From a virus: DNA of 47,178 nt. The stretch spans positions 1 through 47,178 of IMG/VR virus record IMGVR_UViG_3300042892_003812, one strand, 5' to 3'. The position numbers were made by a program, and so were the translations under genes. Within the stretch, counting starts at the first letter, position 1, and each line of letters starts with the position of its first letter. This document shows, one piece after another, positions 35,786 through 43,714 of the stretch. Below the pieces are notes generated by a model that worked only from the letters and a program-made list of their open reading frames with translations, had not been told where the DNA came from and did no database searches.

Positions 35786-36483
35786 TTATTGCATTTTATC
35801 CTGGCGCAGGCGGCAATAGATACCTACAAAAGTTGTTGGGCAACGACTGGTCGCAACCACACACAAGTTATGACCAAATCAACACCAATCAACAGTATGC
35901 ACATCGGTATCTGCTGGATCATGTGCCACAAACTGAATCCCAGTACATATTAACACATTGCATGAACAGCCAAAAGATACAGCAGACATTTCCAGGACAT
36001 GCTATAATGTTTATCAAAAGCCATCTTCAAATTAGTCTGCAGAGAGAATGGGCACTGCACGGACATCAACGATTTCAGGACCGAAAGATAAAGAATACAG
36101 TGTCAAGACTGGAGCACTACTGGGCTTTCCGAGCGTCCACCTGGCCCGATATTGAGCATGAAGATCAAATTGATCAATTGCCCGAGAATATTAGACAAGA
36201 AGTCCAAATTGATTATGTCAAAGTAGTCAACAGCGTCATTCATACAGTGCCCGGCAAACTAGCCCAATATACACGCAACACAATTGACAAGATCAATTCA
36301 GCATATGAAATCATTAAATGGCATCTGGATTATTATGATCAGTATCCTGTGGACTTTGCCGGGGCCGAACAGGTTATTGATATAGATTCCGACAACAATG
36401 AGTTTGGTGCGCTGATGCAGGCAGAACTTGATCGATACCAAAGTGAAATATTCAATCAAGTATGGAACGCTGTCAATGAGTAA
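35782..36483 (+). CDS. P-loop/sulfotransferase-like phage protein (233 aa)
   Basis: A 233-aa protein whose N-terminus, MIIAFYPGAGGNRYLQKLLG, has a strand, a Gly-rich loop and a helix. This is the layout of the 5'-phosphate-binding loop of sulfotransferases ('YP.sG...L..lL') and related P-loop enzymes. IMFIKSHLQISLQREWALHG (about residue 75) could be the 3'-phosphate side. The rest is helical, with EIIKWHLDYYDQYPVDF near the end. I recognise the type from aquatic phages but know of no biochemical assignment. The ATG overlaps the stop of the 14-codon frame, and the following radical SAM gene overlaps this one by 8 nt. Confidence 0.5.
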   Translation: MIIAFYPGAGGNRYLQKLLGNDWSQPHTSYDQINTNQQYAHRYLLDHVPQTESQYILTHCMNSQKIQQTFPGHAIMFIKSHLQISLQREWALHGHQRFQDRKIKNTVSRLEHYWAFRASTWPDIEHEDQIDQLPENIRQEVQIDYVKVVNSVIHTVPGKLAQYTRNTIDKINSAYEIIKWHLDYYDQYPVDFAGAEQVIDIDSDNNEFGALMQAELDRYQSEIFNQVWNAVNE

Positions 36484-37852
36484 TAAAAGTGTGTTTATGG
36501 GCTCAGCAGAGCAAATGAAAGACAAACTGGGCCCTGCATTGTGCCTGGCCAAATGGAAACAAGTATCATTACACCTGCCCACAGGACTCAACAACTCATG
36601 TTACCATCCTCCATTACACGCAATTGATCCTGTGGCCATTGCTGCCAATCCTGCGGCACTGCACAATACCGAACACAAAAAAGCACAACGACAGTTGATG
36701 CTGTCAGGTGAACGTCCTGCAGAATGCTCTTACTGCTGGAACATGGAAGATCAGGGCAAACTCAGCGACAGACACTATCGTTCAGGAGAACCTTGGGCCG
36801 CAGTGGACTTTGAACAAATAAAAAATAGTACAGGAGCCGAAGATGATATTATCCCTAGTTATGTTGAAGTTAATTTTAATCACGCTTGCAATCTCAAGTG
36901 TAGTTATTGTAGTCCTCAATTTAGTAGCAGTTGGCACGATGAAGCCCAGAGAATGGGGCCTTATGCTACCAGTACTCCGCACAACAGCCTGGACCATTTT
37001 ACCGGGAATAGGCGCATTATTCCTGCCCGAGAGCATAACCCTTATGTAGAAGCATTTTGGGCATGGTGGCCCCGACTATATCCCACACTGGAACACTTCC
37101 GCATGACCGGTGGCGAACCGCTAATGGATCGCAATACCTATCGAGTGTTTGACCATGTGATTGAGAACCCGTCAAAGAAACTGCATCTAAATGTCACATC
37201 AAACTTCTCAGTAGATGAAGTGTTGTTTCAAAAGTATCTGGCCGCTGTCAAAACCATTTGTGATGGCCGCATAGAACATTTCATGCAGTATGTAAGTTTA
37301 GATGGCTGGGGTACTCAAGCAGAATACATGCGACACGGCATGAACTTTGATCTAGTGTGGTCACGTGTGGATCAATATCTTACGCAAGTGCCCTCCTACA
37401 ACAGTCTAACGTTTATTATCACAATGAACAATCTGTCTGTAAGCAGTCTGCAACAACTGCTGGAAGGCATACTAGAACTACGCCGCAAGCACAGCACCAC
37501 GTATCAACGTGTGTGGTTCGATACACCTGTGCTACGTGAGCCTGTGTGGCAAAGCCTGCAGATCTTGCCTGAATCATATGCACAACGACTAGAAAGTGTG
37601 CGTGACTGGATGAGTCAACATTTAACCACCGAATCAGATCCTTACAACGGATTCAAAGACTACGAAGTGGCAAGATTAGACAGGGACATTGCTTGGATGC
37701 GCAGTGCCCAGACACAAGATCATAGCCTGGCACGTGCAGACTTTTATCGTTTCTTTAGTGAACACGACCAACGCAGAGGCACTGATTTTTTGCAGACTTT
37801 TCCAGAAATGAAATCATGGTGGACTGAATGTGAGTACCACACTAGATCATGA
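36476..37852 (+). CDS. Radical SAM protein 1 with N-terminal twitch domain (458 aa)
   Basis: A radical S-adenosylmethionine enzyme. The 4Fe-4S/SAM motif is C-x3-C-x2-C at Cys138, 142 and 145 (HACNLKCSYC), followed by FRMTGGEPLM (the SAM-binding GGE). Before the barrel is a half-SPASM (twitch) cysteine set, Cys23, Cys42, Cys84 and Cys87 (NSCYHPP; CSYCWNMED), likely holding an auxiliary cluster, as in the N-terminal twitch radical SAM family. The C-terminus ends DQRRGTDFLQTFPEMKSWW, a tail shared with its paralogues. The ATG at 36476 is chosen over upstream TTG because it gives a short overlap and a family-like N-terminus. It is closest to radical SAM protein 2, with a 352-aa gene in between. 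The substrate is unknown. Confidence 0.8.
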   Translation: MSNKSVFMGSAEQMKDKLGPALCLAKWKQVSLHLPTGLNNSCYHPPLHAIDPVAIAANPAALHNTEHKKAQRQLMLSGERPAECSYCWNMEDQGKLSDRHYRSGEPWAAVDFEQIKNSTGAEDDIIPSYVEVNFNHACNLKCSYCSPQFSSSWHDEAQRMGPYATSTPHNSLDHFTGNRRIIPAREHNPYVEAFWAWWPRLYPTLEHFRMTGGEPLMDRNTYRVFDHVIENPSKKLHLNVTSNFSVDEVLFQKYLAAVKTICDGRIEHFMQYVSLDGWGTQAEYMRHGMNFDLVWSRVDQYLTQVPSYNSLTFIITMNNLSVSSLQQLLEGILELRRKHSTTYQRVWFDTPVLREPVWQSLQILPESYAQRLESVRDWMSQHLTTESDPYNGFKDYEVARLDRDIAWMRSAQTQDHSLARADFYRFFSEHDQRRGTDFLQTFPEMKSWWTECEYHTRS

Positions 37853-38907
37853 AGTTGTATGTGGATCATTACTGTGAGATTGCTGACATGTTGGCACATT
37901 GGACAACAGAACAATTCTATGGGTTTGAACAGTTAACAATTGACCCAGGCGCCACCTACGTTGTGGGTCGCATACAACTCAAAAACAATGCAGAACAAAT
38001 TCGACGCATAGTAACCGAGCGCACAGCCAAAGTGATCTTTTCGAACCCTGCTGAAGGGTCAGAAACATTTGTACAGCACCTGCGCCTGTATGGTGTAGAA
38101 GATCTAGTATTAGACGGACTGCTACCTGTTGTGGTGGGCGGCCCAGTACCGGATGCGTACCCACACATGCTGTATGAACATTTTTTGACACAGCCATTTA
38201 GATACCAAGAAAATTGTGCGGCTGCAGATCGTGTGAGTGAGGTGTTTGCTAAAAAACACAAGCCCTACCGGTTCCTTTTCTTGAATGGCCGTTCGAGACC
38301 GCATCGCCGTGCATTGATTAATGCCTTTGAACAGCGCGGATTGTTGGCACAAGCATTATGGACAAATCTAGACTCACATGCAGGCCCTGTTCATTTGTTA
38401 CCCCCAGAATACGAAGTAGAACAATTTCAACCGCACATGAACACCACTCAGCAGGGTTTTGTCAAAGCAGAGTTGTTTAATAATTTATGGGGCGAAATAT
38501 ACATTCGATCGGAACCCTATATTGACACTTACTTTTCAGTAGTGACAGAAACAGTATTTGATTATGCCCACAGTTTCAGAACAGAAAAGATAGCCAAGCC
38601 CTTGTGTCAAGGGCATCCGTGGATTGCCGCTGCCAACGCAGGCTTTTACAGAGACATGCACAATCTGGGATTCCAGACTTTTGGGCACGTGATAGACGAA
38701 TCATTTGATTCTATAGACAATGCTCAAGATAGGATCAATCGCATTGTGACCATAGTGGATGACCTTTGTGGCCAAGATCTGCTACAATTACTAGCGGCAT
38801 GTGAAAGTGTTTGTAAATACAATCAACAACATCTACGCACCGTGAGTCAAAAGTGGCAACGGGAATTGCCCTCTCGATTTTTTGACTTTTTATCCCAGCA
38901 CCCATGA
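37849..38907 (+). CDS. Putative GT-B-like glycosyltransferase, C-terminal E-K-x-x-K-P motif (352 aa)
   Basis: A 352-aa protein of uncertain function. RFLFLNGRSRPHRRALI (residues 141-157) looks like the first strand and loop of a C-terminal Rossmann domain. YIDTYFSVVTETVFDYAH and then FRTEKIAKPLCQGHPWIAA (about 224-261) follow the pattern of nucleotide-sugar-binding regions in GT-B enzymes such as fucosyltransferases ('.s.v.E......EK..kpl..G.p.i'), with Glu246 and Lys247. FGHVIDESFDSIDNAQDRI closes the domain. I infer a glycosyltransferase, but no close family was identified. The gene is linked to both neighbours by ATGA overlaps, so its expression is tied to radical SAM proteins 1 and 2. Confidence 0.5.
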   Translation: MKLYVDHYCEIADMLAHWTTEQFYGFEQLTIDPGATYVVGRIQLKNNAEQIRRIVTERTAKVIFSNPAEGSETFVQHLRLYGVEDLVLDGLLPVVVGGPVPDAYPHMLYEHFLTQPFRYQENCAAADRVSEVFAKKHKPYRFLFLNGRSRPHRRALINAFEQRGLLAQALWTNLDSHAGPVHLLPPEYEVEQFQPHMNTTQQGFVKAELFNNLWGEIYIRSEPYIDTYFSVVTETVFDYAHSFRTEKIAKPLCQGHPWIAAANAGFYRDMHNLGFQTFGHVIDESFDSIDNAQDRINRIVTIVDDLCGQDLLQLLAACESVCKYNQQHLRTVSQKWQRELPSRFFDFLSQHP

Positions 38908-40241
38908 ATGATCTAGAATTTAAACACACAGTATTAGACCGACTCTCAGCCAGTTTCTGTGCGGCAAAATGGTATAACGCAACCATTTGGTTAGGAAGTG
39001 GGCAGACCACAAGTTGCCATCACCCGCCAGCCCATTTGGTGGACCCGGATCGAGTCCGCGCCAACCCTAGGCTGTTGCACAATACTGATCAAAAGAAAAA
39101 GGATCGTCTACAGATGATCCTTGGGGAGCGTCCCCCTGGCTGCGAGTACTGTTGGAAAATAGAAGACATGGGTCGGGACGCTATTAGTGACCGTGTGTAC
39201 AAATCGAAGATATATCCTATAGAGGCGCTAGATGAAGCATTTAATACTGCACCCGATCGAGATGTCAATCTCCGTACCTTGGAAATTGCTTTTGATCGTA
39301 CTTGTCAATTTGCTTGTTCTTACTGCAACCCTGCTTTTAGCACAACTTGGGTTAGTGATATTCGACGTAACGGACCCTATCAAGATCTTGTTAGTGACGG
39401 GCGCAATCACTTTACCCACACCCATGATAGTGCTCAATTGTTTAAGATCACAGAGAGTAATCCCTACGTTGATGCATTTTTTGCATGGTGGGAAACAGAT
39501 CTACATCGTACCCTTACAGAACTTAGAATCACAGGAGGAGAGCCCCTTATGTCCGCCCACACCTGGCGGCTCATTGACTGGTTTCGAGAGCACACGGGCA
39601 AGAGTACTACACGCTTGGCTATCAATAGTAACCTGGGCACCGACGTTGACATTGACCGACTGCTTGCCAGCACCAAGGGAATGTCAATCGACCTATACAC
39701 CAGCAATGAAGCCGTTTCCGTTCAAGCCGAGTACATCCGTGATGGGCTTGTATGGGACGACTGGGCTAACAATGTAGAACGCCTGTTGGACTCTGGGCAG
39801 TTCCGTGGCATACATGTGATGTGTACCATTAACGCTCTTTGTTTGAGCACACTGGATCAATTGCTGGAATGCATAATGAATTGGAAAATTAAATACGGAC
39901 GTGACGCCATATCATTTACATTAAATATCCTACGCTTTCCTAGTTTTCAGTCGCCTTTGGTTTTACCTGAGGCCCAGCGCACAGTATACAGACAAAGTCT
40001 AGTCACATGGCTGGCGCACTGGGCTGATAGTGAATTCATTCACGAGCATGAAGTAAATCACACACAGCGTCTAATAGATTACTTGGATGTGGTAAAAACT
40101 CCCCATTCAGAAGCATTTGATCGACCTAAGTTATTGAACGATTTTAAACAGTTCTACACACAGTATGATCAACGTAGATCAAAAGACTTTGGTCTAGCGT
40201 TCCCTGAACTAAAAGAATGGTATGACTCAATACAAGTATAA
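38904..40241 (+). CDS. Radical SAM protein 2 with N-terminal twitch domain (445 aa)
   Basis: Paralogue of radical SAM protein 1. C-x3-C-x2-C lies at Cys134, 138 and 141 (RTCQFACSYC), and LRITGGEPLM follows. The N-terminal twitch cysteines are Cys19, 38, 80 and 83, with the same distinctive SCHHPP and CEYCWKIED contexts as protein 1. The C-terminus DQRRSKDFGLAFPELKEWY matches the family tail. Both proteins carry NPYVDAFFAWW/NPYVEAFWAWW before the GGE strand. The pair therefore forms a subfamily, probably acting on related substrates. It starts in an ATGA overlap with the 352-aa gene. An out-of-frame 181-codon ORF lies inside (39232-39777; see findings). Confidence 0.8.
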   Translation: MNDLEFKHTVLDRLSASFCAAKWYNATIWLGSGQTTSCHHPPAHLVDPDRVRANPRLLHNTDQKKKDRLQMILGERPPGCEYCWKIEDMGRDAISDRVYKSKIYPIEALDEAFNTAPDRDVNLRTLEIAFDRTCQFACSYCNPAFSTTWVSDIRRNGPYQDLVSDGRNHFTHTHDSAQLFKITESNPYVDAFFAWWETDLHRTLTELRITGGEPLMSAHTWRLIDWFREHTGKSTTRLAINSNLGTDVDIDRLLASTKGMSIDLYTSNEAVSVQAEYIRDGLVWDDWANNVERLLDSGQFRGIHVMCTINALCLSTLDQLLECIMNWKIKYGRDAISFTLNILRFPSFQSPLVLPEAQRTVYRQSLVTWLAHWADSEFIHEHEVNHTQRLIDYLDVVKTPHSEAFDRPKLLNDFKQFYTQYDQRRSKDFGLAFPELKEWYDSIQV

Positions 40242-41484
40242 TAGCACAGATCTAGTACGCCCAACAGAATTAACTGAGCGTGAGCGTTTCCTATTAGAAG
40301 ATTCTAAAACATTCTGTATATACCCATGGATCCATTTACACGCTTATCCTACAGGCGAAGCATATCCCTGTTGCCATGCTGAAATGAAACCAGGTGTTGT
40401 GGGCAACTGTAGAACCAATACGCTTGAAGAAATATGGACAGGCAAACCCATGAAGCAACTACGTGATAGTATGTTGAGTGAAACGCCACATGCGGCTTGC
40501 ATACGCTGTTATGAACAAGAACAGTCGGGATTCTTTTCGGGACGTAAATCGGCTAACAAACACCACGGGCATCACATAAAAAAACTGGAAACAAACCCAT
40601 TTGAAATGACCTACTGGGATATTCGTTTTAGTAACTTGTGTAACTTGAAATGTAGATCTTGCGGGCATATCTTTAGTTCGCAATGGTATCAGGACCAGGC
40701 AAAACTAGCAGGACCAGAATGGAAGGATCGCAATAGTGTGCTAAACTATGCAGGTCGTACAGAAACAGACATGTGGACACAATTAGAGCCCCATTTGGAC
40801 TATGTGGAACAGATTTACTTTGCAGGTGGTGAGCCATTGTTAATGGAAGAACACTACCGCATTCTGGAAGAACTGGTAAAACGCAAACGTTTTGATGTAC
40901 GACTAATCTACAACACCAACTTCACGCACACAGACCTTAAAGGCCGGAGCGTATTTGAGTATTGGCGACAGTTTAACAGTGTAGCAGTGGGTGCCAGCCT
41001 AGATGGTATGGGACACCCTGCTGAATATATTAGAAAAGGCACCCGATGGTATGACGTTGTTCAGAATCGTCATAGAATGATTGCAACATGCCCCGACGTG
41101 GACTTTTATATCAGCCCCACACTCAGCATAATGAATGCTTGGCACCTGCCAGACTTTCACAAGGAGTGGGTCTCTGCTGGATTAATTCGCGCACAGGATT
41201 TAAATGTAAATATACTGCAAGATCCTGCACACTATCGTATAGACATTGCTCCTGCAGAATATAAACAACGCCTGGAAGAAAAGTATTTGAAACACCTATC
41301 CTGGATGAGCGACAGAGATCCGCTACAACGTGCCACACAAGGGTTCCGGAGCGCCATTGCCTTTATGAACGCAACAGATAATACCCAACTAATAGATACA
41401 TTCTGGCGCAAGACACATGAATTAGATGATATTAGAAATGAATCGTGGTCACATGCATTACCAGAATTGGCCGCATTAAAATGA
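40222..41484 (+). CDS. Radical SAM protein 3 with N-terminal twitch domain (420 aa)
   Basis: Radical SAM enzyme of the second subfamily in the cassette. The N-terminal twitch shows FCIYPWIHLHAYPTGEAYPC followed by Cys51, Cys63, Cys93 and Cys96 (CIRCYEQE), with the conserved EEIWTGKPMKQLRDSML helix between. C-x3-C-x2-C is at Cys140, 144 and 147 (NLCNLKCRSC), followed by IYFAGGEPLLMEEHY and IYNTNFT. The tail (LDDIRNESWSHALPELAALK) keeps the PE(L/M) signature. The start overlaps the previous gene by 20 nt, and the stop overlaps the next gene by 4 nt (ATGA). No out-of-frame partner is visible here. The substrate is unknown. Confidence 0.82.
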   Translation: MTQYKYNSTDLVRPTELTERERFLLEDSKTFCIYPWIHLHAYPTGEAYPCCHAEMKPGVVGNCRTNTLEEIWTGKPMKQLRDSMLSETPHAACIRCYEQEQSGFFSGRKSANKHHGHHIKKLETNPFEMTYWDIRFSNLCNLKCRSCGHIFSSQWYQDQAKLAGPEWKDRNSVLNYAGRTETDMWTQLEPHLDYVEQIYFAGGEPLLMEEHYRILEELVKRKRFDVRLIYNTNFTHTDLKGRSVFEYWRQFNSVAVGASLDGMGHPAEYIRKGTRWYDVVQNRHRMIATCPDVDFYISPTLSIMNAWHLPDFHKEWVSAGLIRAQDLNVNILQDPAHYRIDIAPAEYKQRLEEKYLKHLSWMSDRDPLQRATQGFRSAIAFMNATDNTQLIDTFWRKTHELDDIRNESWSHALPELAALK

Positions 41485-42698
41485 ATTTACCACAAGACAA
41501 ATTTTGCGTGTTGCCCTGGATCAGCCTAGAAGCCTCACCTGTAGGAACTGTGCGTCCATGTTGCTTGGCCGATGACGAGATACTAGATGATGCAGGCCGC
41601 AAGTTTGAATTAAGTACGGCTAACTTTCGAGACATACAAAACTCCGATCACATGCGTCAACTACGCCAACAGTTCTTGGACAGCGAACAGCCACAAACAT
41701 GCCGTAAATGCTGGTCAGAAGAACGTGCTGGTCGTACTAGCAAACGTATGCACACACTAGACAGACTCAAGCACATGGGCATCGGGTCAGAATTCACAGC
41801 AGATGCCAAGCCACTCATGTTCTTGGATCTCAAACTGGGCAATATATGTAATCTTAAATGTCGCATATGCGGGTCATGGTCATCAAGTCAATTTGCCGCA
41901 GAAGATATTGCACAACTACCCCGGGACGAACAGAAAAAGTCACACGCTTACACAATGCTACGGGCCGGTGCATGGCCCAGAGAAAATGATCAATTCTGGT
42001 CGGAAATAGACAATCATTTAAATGACATACGCTATATAGAATTCACCGGCGGTGAACCATTCTTGATTGACGAGCATTTTGATATGCTACAGGGCATGGT
42101 GGATCGTGGTATTGCTGATCAAGTTGAAATTCATTACAACACCAATGGCACACAATATCCCCAACGTGGGGAACAGATTTGGCGTCATTTCCGCAAGGTA
42201 GAAATTGCATTCTCTATAGATGACACAGGTGAGCGTTTTGAATATCAGCGTTCAAATGCTGAGTGGAAGCTGGTATGTGAGAACATGGATCGTTTCCGTG
42301 ACTTGAAAGAAATACACGCTAATATTCATTTGCAAATCTGCACCACAGTAAATGTGTTTAACATTCGCTACATAGATCAATTGGCTGTGTGGCTGGACCG
42401 CAATACCAACAGCTTTGAATTTGTGTATTGGAATGTCATGCATGACGCTTGGTATTTCTCCGTTGCTACCCTGCCTGACACGGCCAAACTAGCACTGACC
42501 CAACATTTGTCAACAGCAGCCATTCCCCCGCGTTGGCAAGGGGAGTTTGCTAGGATTGTGGACTTTATGAATGGCGGCGCAAGCACAGATGGATTTATGT
42601 TACGCATGAAAATACAGGATCTAGATCTCAAAAGAAATACTGACTTCGCAATTAGTTGTCCTGAAATGGCTGAATTAATTGAATACAGCAGGTGTTAG
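41481..42698 (+). CDS. Radical SAM protein 4 with N-terminal twitch domain (405 aa)
   Basis: Radical SAM enzyme close in layout to protein 3. Twitch cysteines are Cys9 (KFCVLPWISLEASP), Cys27, Cys28 (RPCCLADDE), Cys74 and Cys77 (CRKCWSEE). C-x3-C-x2-C lies at Cys123, 127 and 130 (NICNLKCRIC), then IEFTGGEPFLIDEHF and IHYNTNGT. The tail is DLDLKRNTDFAISCPEMAEL. ATG 41481 is chosen because it overlaps the previous stop as ATGA and starts just before the twitch; an earlier in-frame start would lie 36 nt inside the previous gene. It ends 56 nt before the epimerase gene, one of the few gaps in the cassette. Confidence 0.82.
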   Translation: MNLPQDKFCVLPWISLEASPVGTVRPCCLADDEILDDAGRKFELSTANFRDIQNSDHMRQLRQQFLDSEQPQTCRKCWSEERAGRTSKRMHTLDRLKHMGIGSEFTADAKPLMFLDLKLGNICNLKCRICGSWSSSQFAAEDIAQLPRDEQKKSHAYTMLRAGAWPRENDQFWSEIDNHLNDIRYIEFTGGEPFLIDEHFDMLQGMVDRGIADQVEIHYNTNGTQYPQRGEQIWRHFRKVEIAFSIDDTGERFEYQRSNAEWKLVCENMDRFRDLKEIHANIHLQICTTVNVFNIRYIDQLAVWLDRNTNSFEFVYWNVMHDAWYFSVATLPDTAKLALTQHLSTAAIPPRWQGEFARIVDFMNGGASTDGFMLRMKIQDLDLKRNTDFAISCPEMAELIEYSRC

Positions 42699-42754
42699 AT
42701 TAATTTTCGATCCCGATGATCACAAAATTGCTACATATAGAAGGAAAGATTTCA

Positions 42755-43714
42755 ATGAAAAAGATATTGGTATGCGGAGCAGGAGGATTTATTGGCACAC
42801 ACCTTGTGCGCAGCCTACGAGCACAGGGCCATCATGTGATAGGAGCAGATTTAAAATTTCCTGAGTTTTCAGTCACCGCCGCAAATGAATTCCGTCAAGT
42901 GGACCTGCGCAATCAACAGCTGGTTGCACAATTAATCACACAAGACATAGATGAAATATATCAACTGGCCGCAGACATGGGCGGTGCTGGGTTTGTTAAT
43001 ACAGGTGATAATGATGCTGACATCATGTACAATTCTGCAACTATCAATCTCAACGTTCTAAATGAAATGGTCAAGAAAGAAGTTAAAAAAATATTCTATA
43101 CCAGCAGCGCCTGTGTCTACCCAGAGCACAATCAACTTGACCCCGACAATCCCACGTGCTCAGAAGCTAGTGCATATCCTGCTGATCCTGATTCCGAATA
43201 CGGCTGGGAAAAACTGTTCAGTGAACGTCTTTATGCCAGCTTTGCCCGAAACTATGGTATTGACACACGCATAGCCAGATTGCACAATGTGTTTGGTCCA
43301 TTGGGTTCTTGGTCAGACGGCAGAGAAAAAGCGCCAGCTGCTTTGTGTCGCAAAGTGCTGGCCAGCACAGGCACAGTGGATGTATGGGGGCCAGGGCATC
43401 AAACACGAAGTTTTATGTACATAGATGAATGCATTGAAGGCATCCACAGATTAATGGCCAGTGATTACACTCAACCCTTGAATATAGGTTCAGCCAGACT
43501 GATCAGCATCAATGAACTGGTTTACATGATTGGTGATCTTTGTGATAAAAAGATCATGATTAACAATGTCACAGGGCCACAAGGTGTAATGGGTCGAGTC
43601 AGCGACAACACACAAATTCGGCGTGTGTTGGGCTGGGAACCTCCGGACAGCCTTGAATCGGGGCTGGAACAAACATTAAAATGGATTGCTCAACAAAGCT
43701 ATGCGCAAGCCTGA
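42755..43714 (+). CDS. GDP-mannose 3',5'-epimerase-like NAD-dependent sugar epimerase (319 aa)
   Basis: A short-chain dehydrogenase/extended epimerase. Residues 8-14 (GAGGFIG) are the NAD(P)-binding loop. QLAADMGGAGFV (70-81), SSACVYPEHNQL (117-128), YGWEK (149-153, the Tyr-x3-Lys pair) and GREKAPAALCRK (189-200) match plant-type GDP-D-mannose 3',5'-epimerase. Its two epimerisation residues, Cys145 and Lys217 in Arabidopsis, correspond to Cys120 and Lys192 here, with the same spacing of 72. WGPGHQTRSFMYIDECIEG and a final LGWEP segment also fit. Expected product: GDP-L-galactose and/or GDP-L-gulose from GDP-mannose. A related GDP-sugar epimerase is possible. AAGGA (42741-42745), 9 nt upstream, fixes the ATG at 42755. 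Confidence 0.8.
   Translation: MKKILVCGAGGFIGTHLVRSLRAQGHHVIGADLKFPEFSVTAANEFRQVDLRNQQLVAQLITQDIDEIYQLAADMGGAGFVNTGDNDADIMYNSATINLNVLNEMVKKEVKKIFYTSSACVYPEHNQLDPDNPTCSEASAYPADPDSEYGWEKLFSERLYASFARNYGIDTRIARLHNVFGPLGSWSDGREKAPAALCRKVLASTGTVDVWGPGHQTRSFMYIDECIEGIHRLMASDYTQPLNIGSARLISINELVYMIGDLCDKKIMINNVTGPQGVMGRVSDNTQIRRVLGWEPPDSLESGLEQTLKWIAQQSYAQA

Noticed and set aside
36428-36475. Upstream TTG start for radical SAM protein 1
   Set aside because: It would overlap the previous gene by 56 nt; the ATG at 36476 gives a short overlap and a family-like N-terminus.
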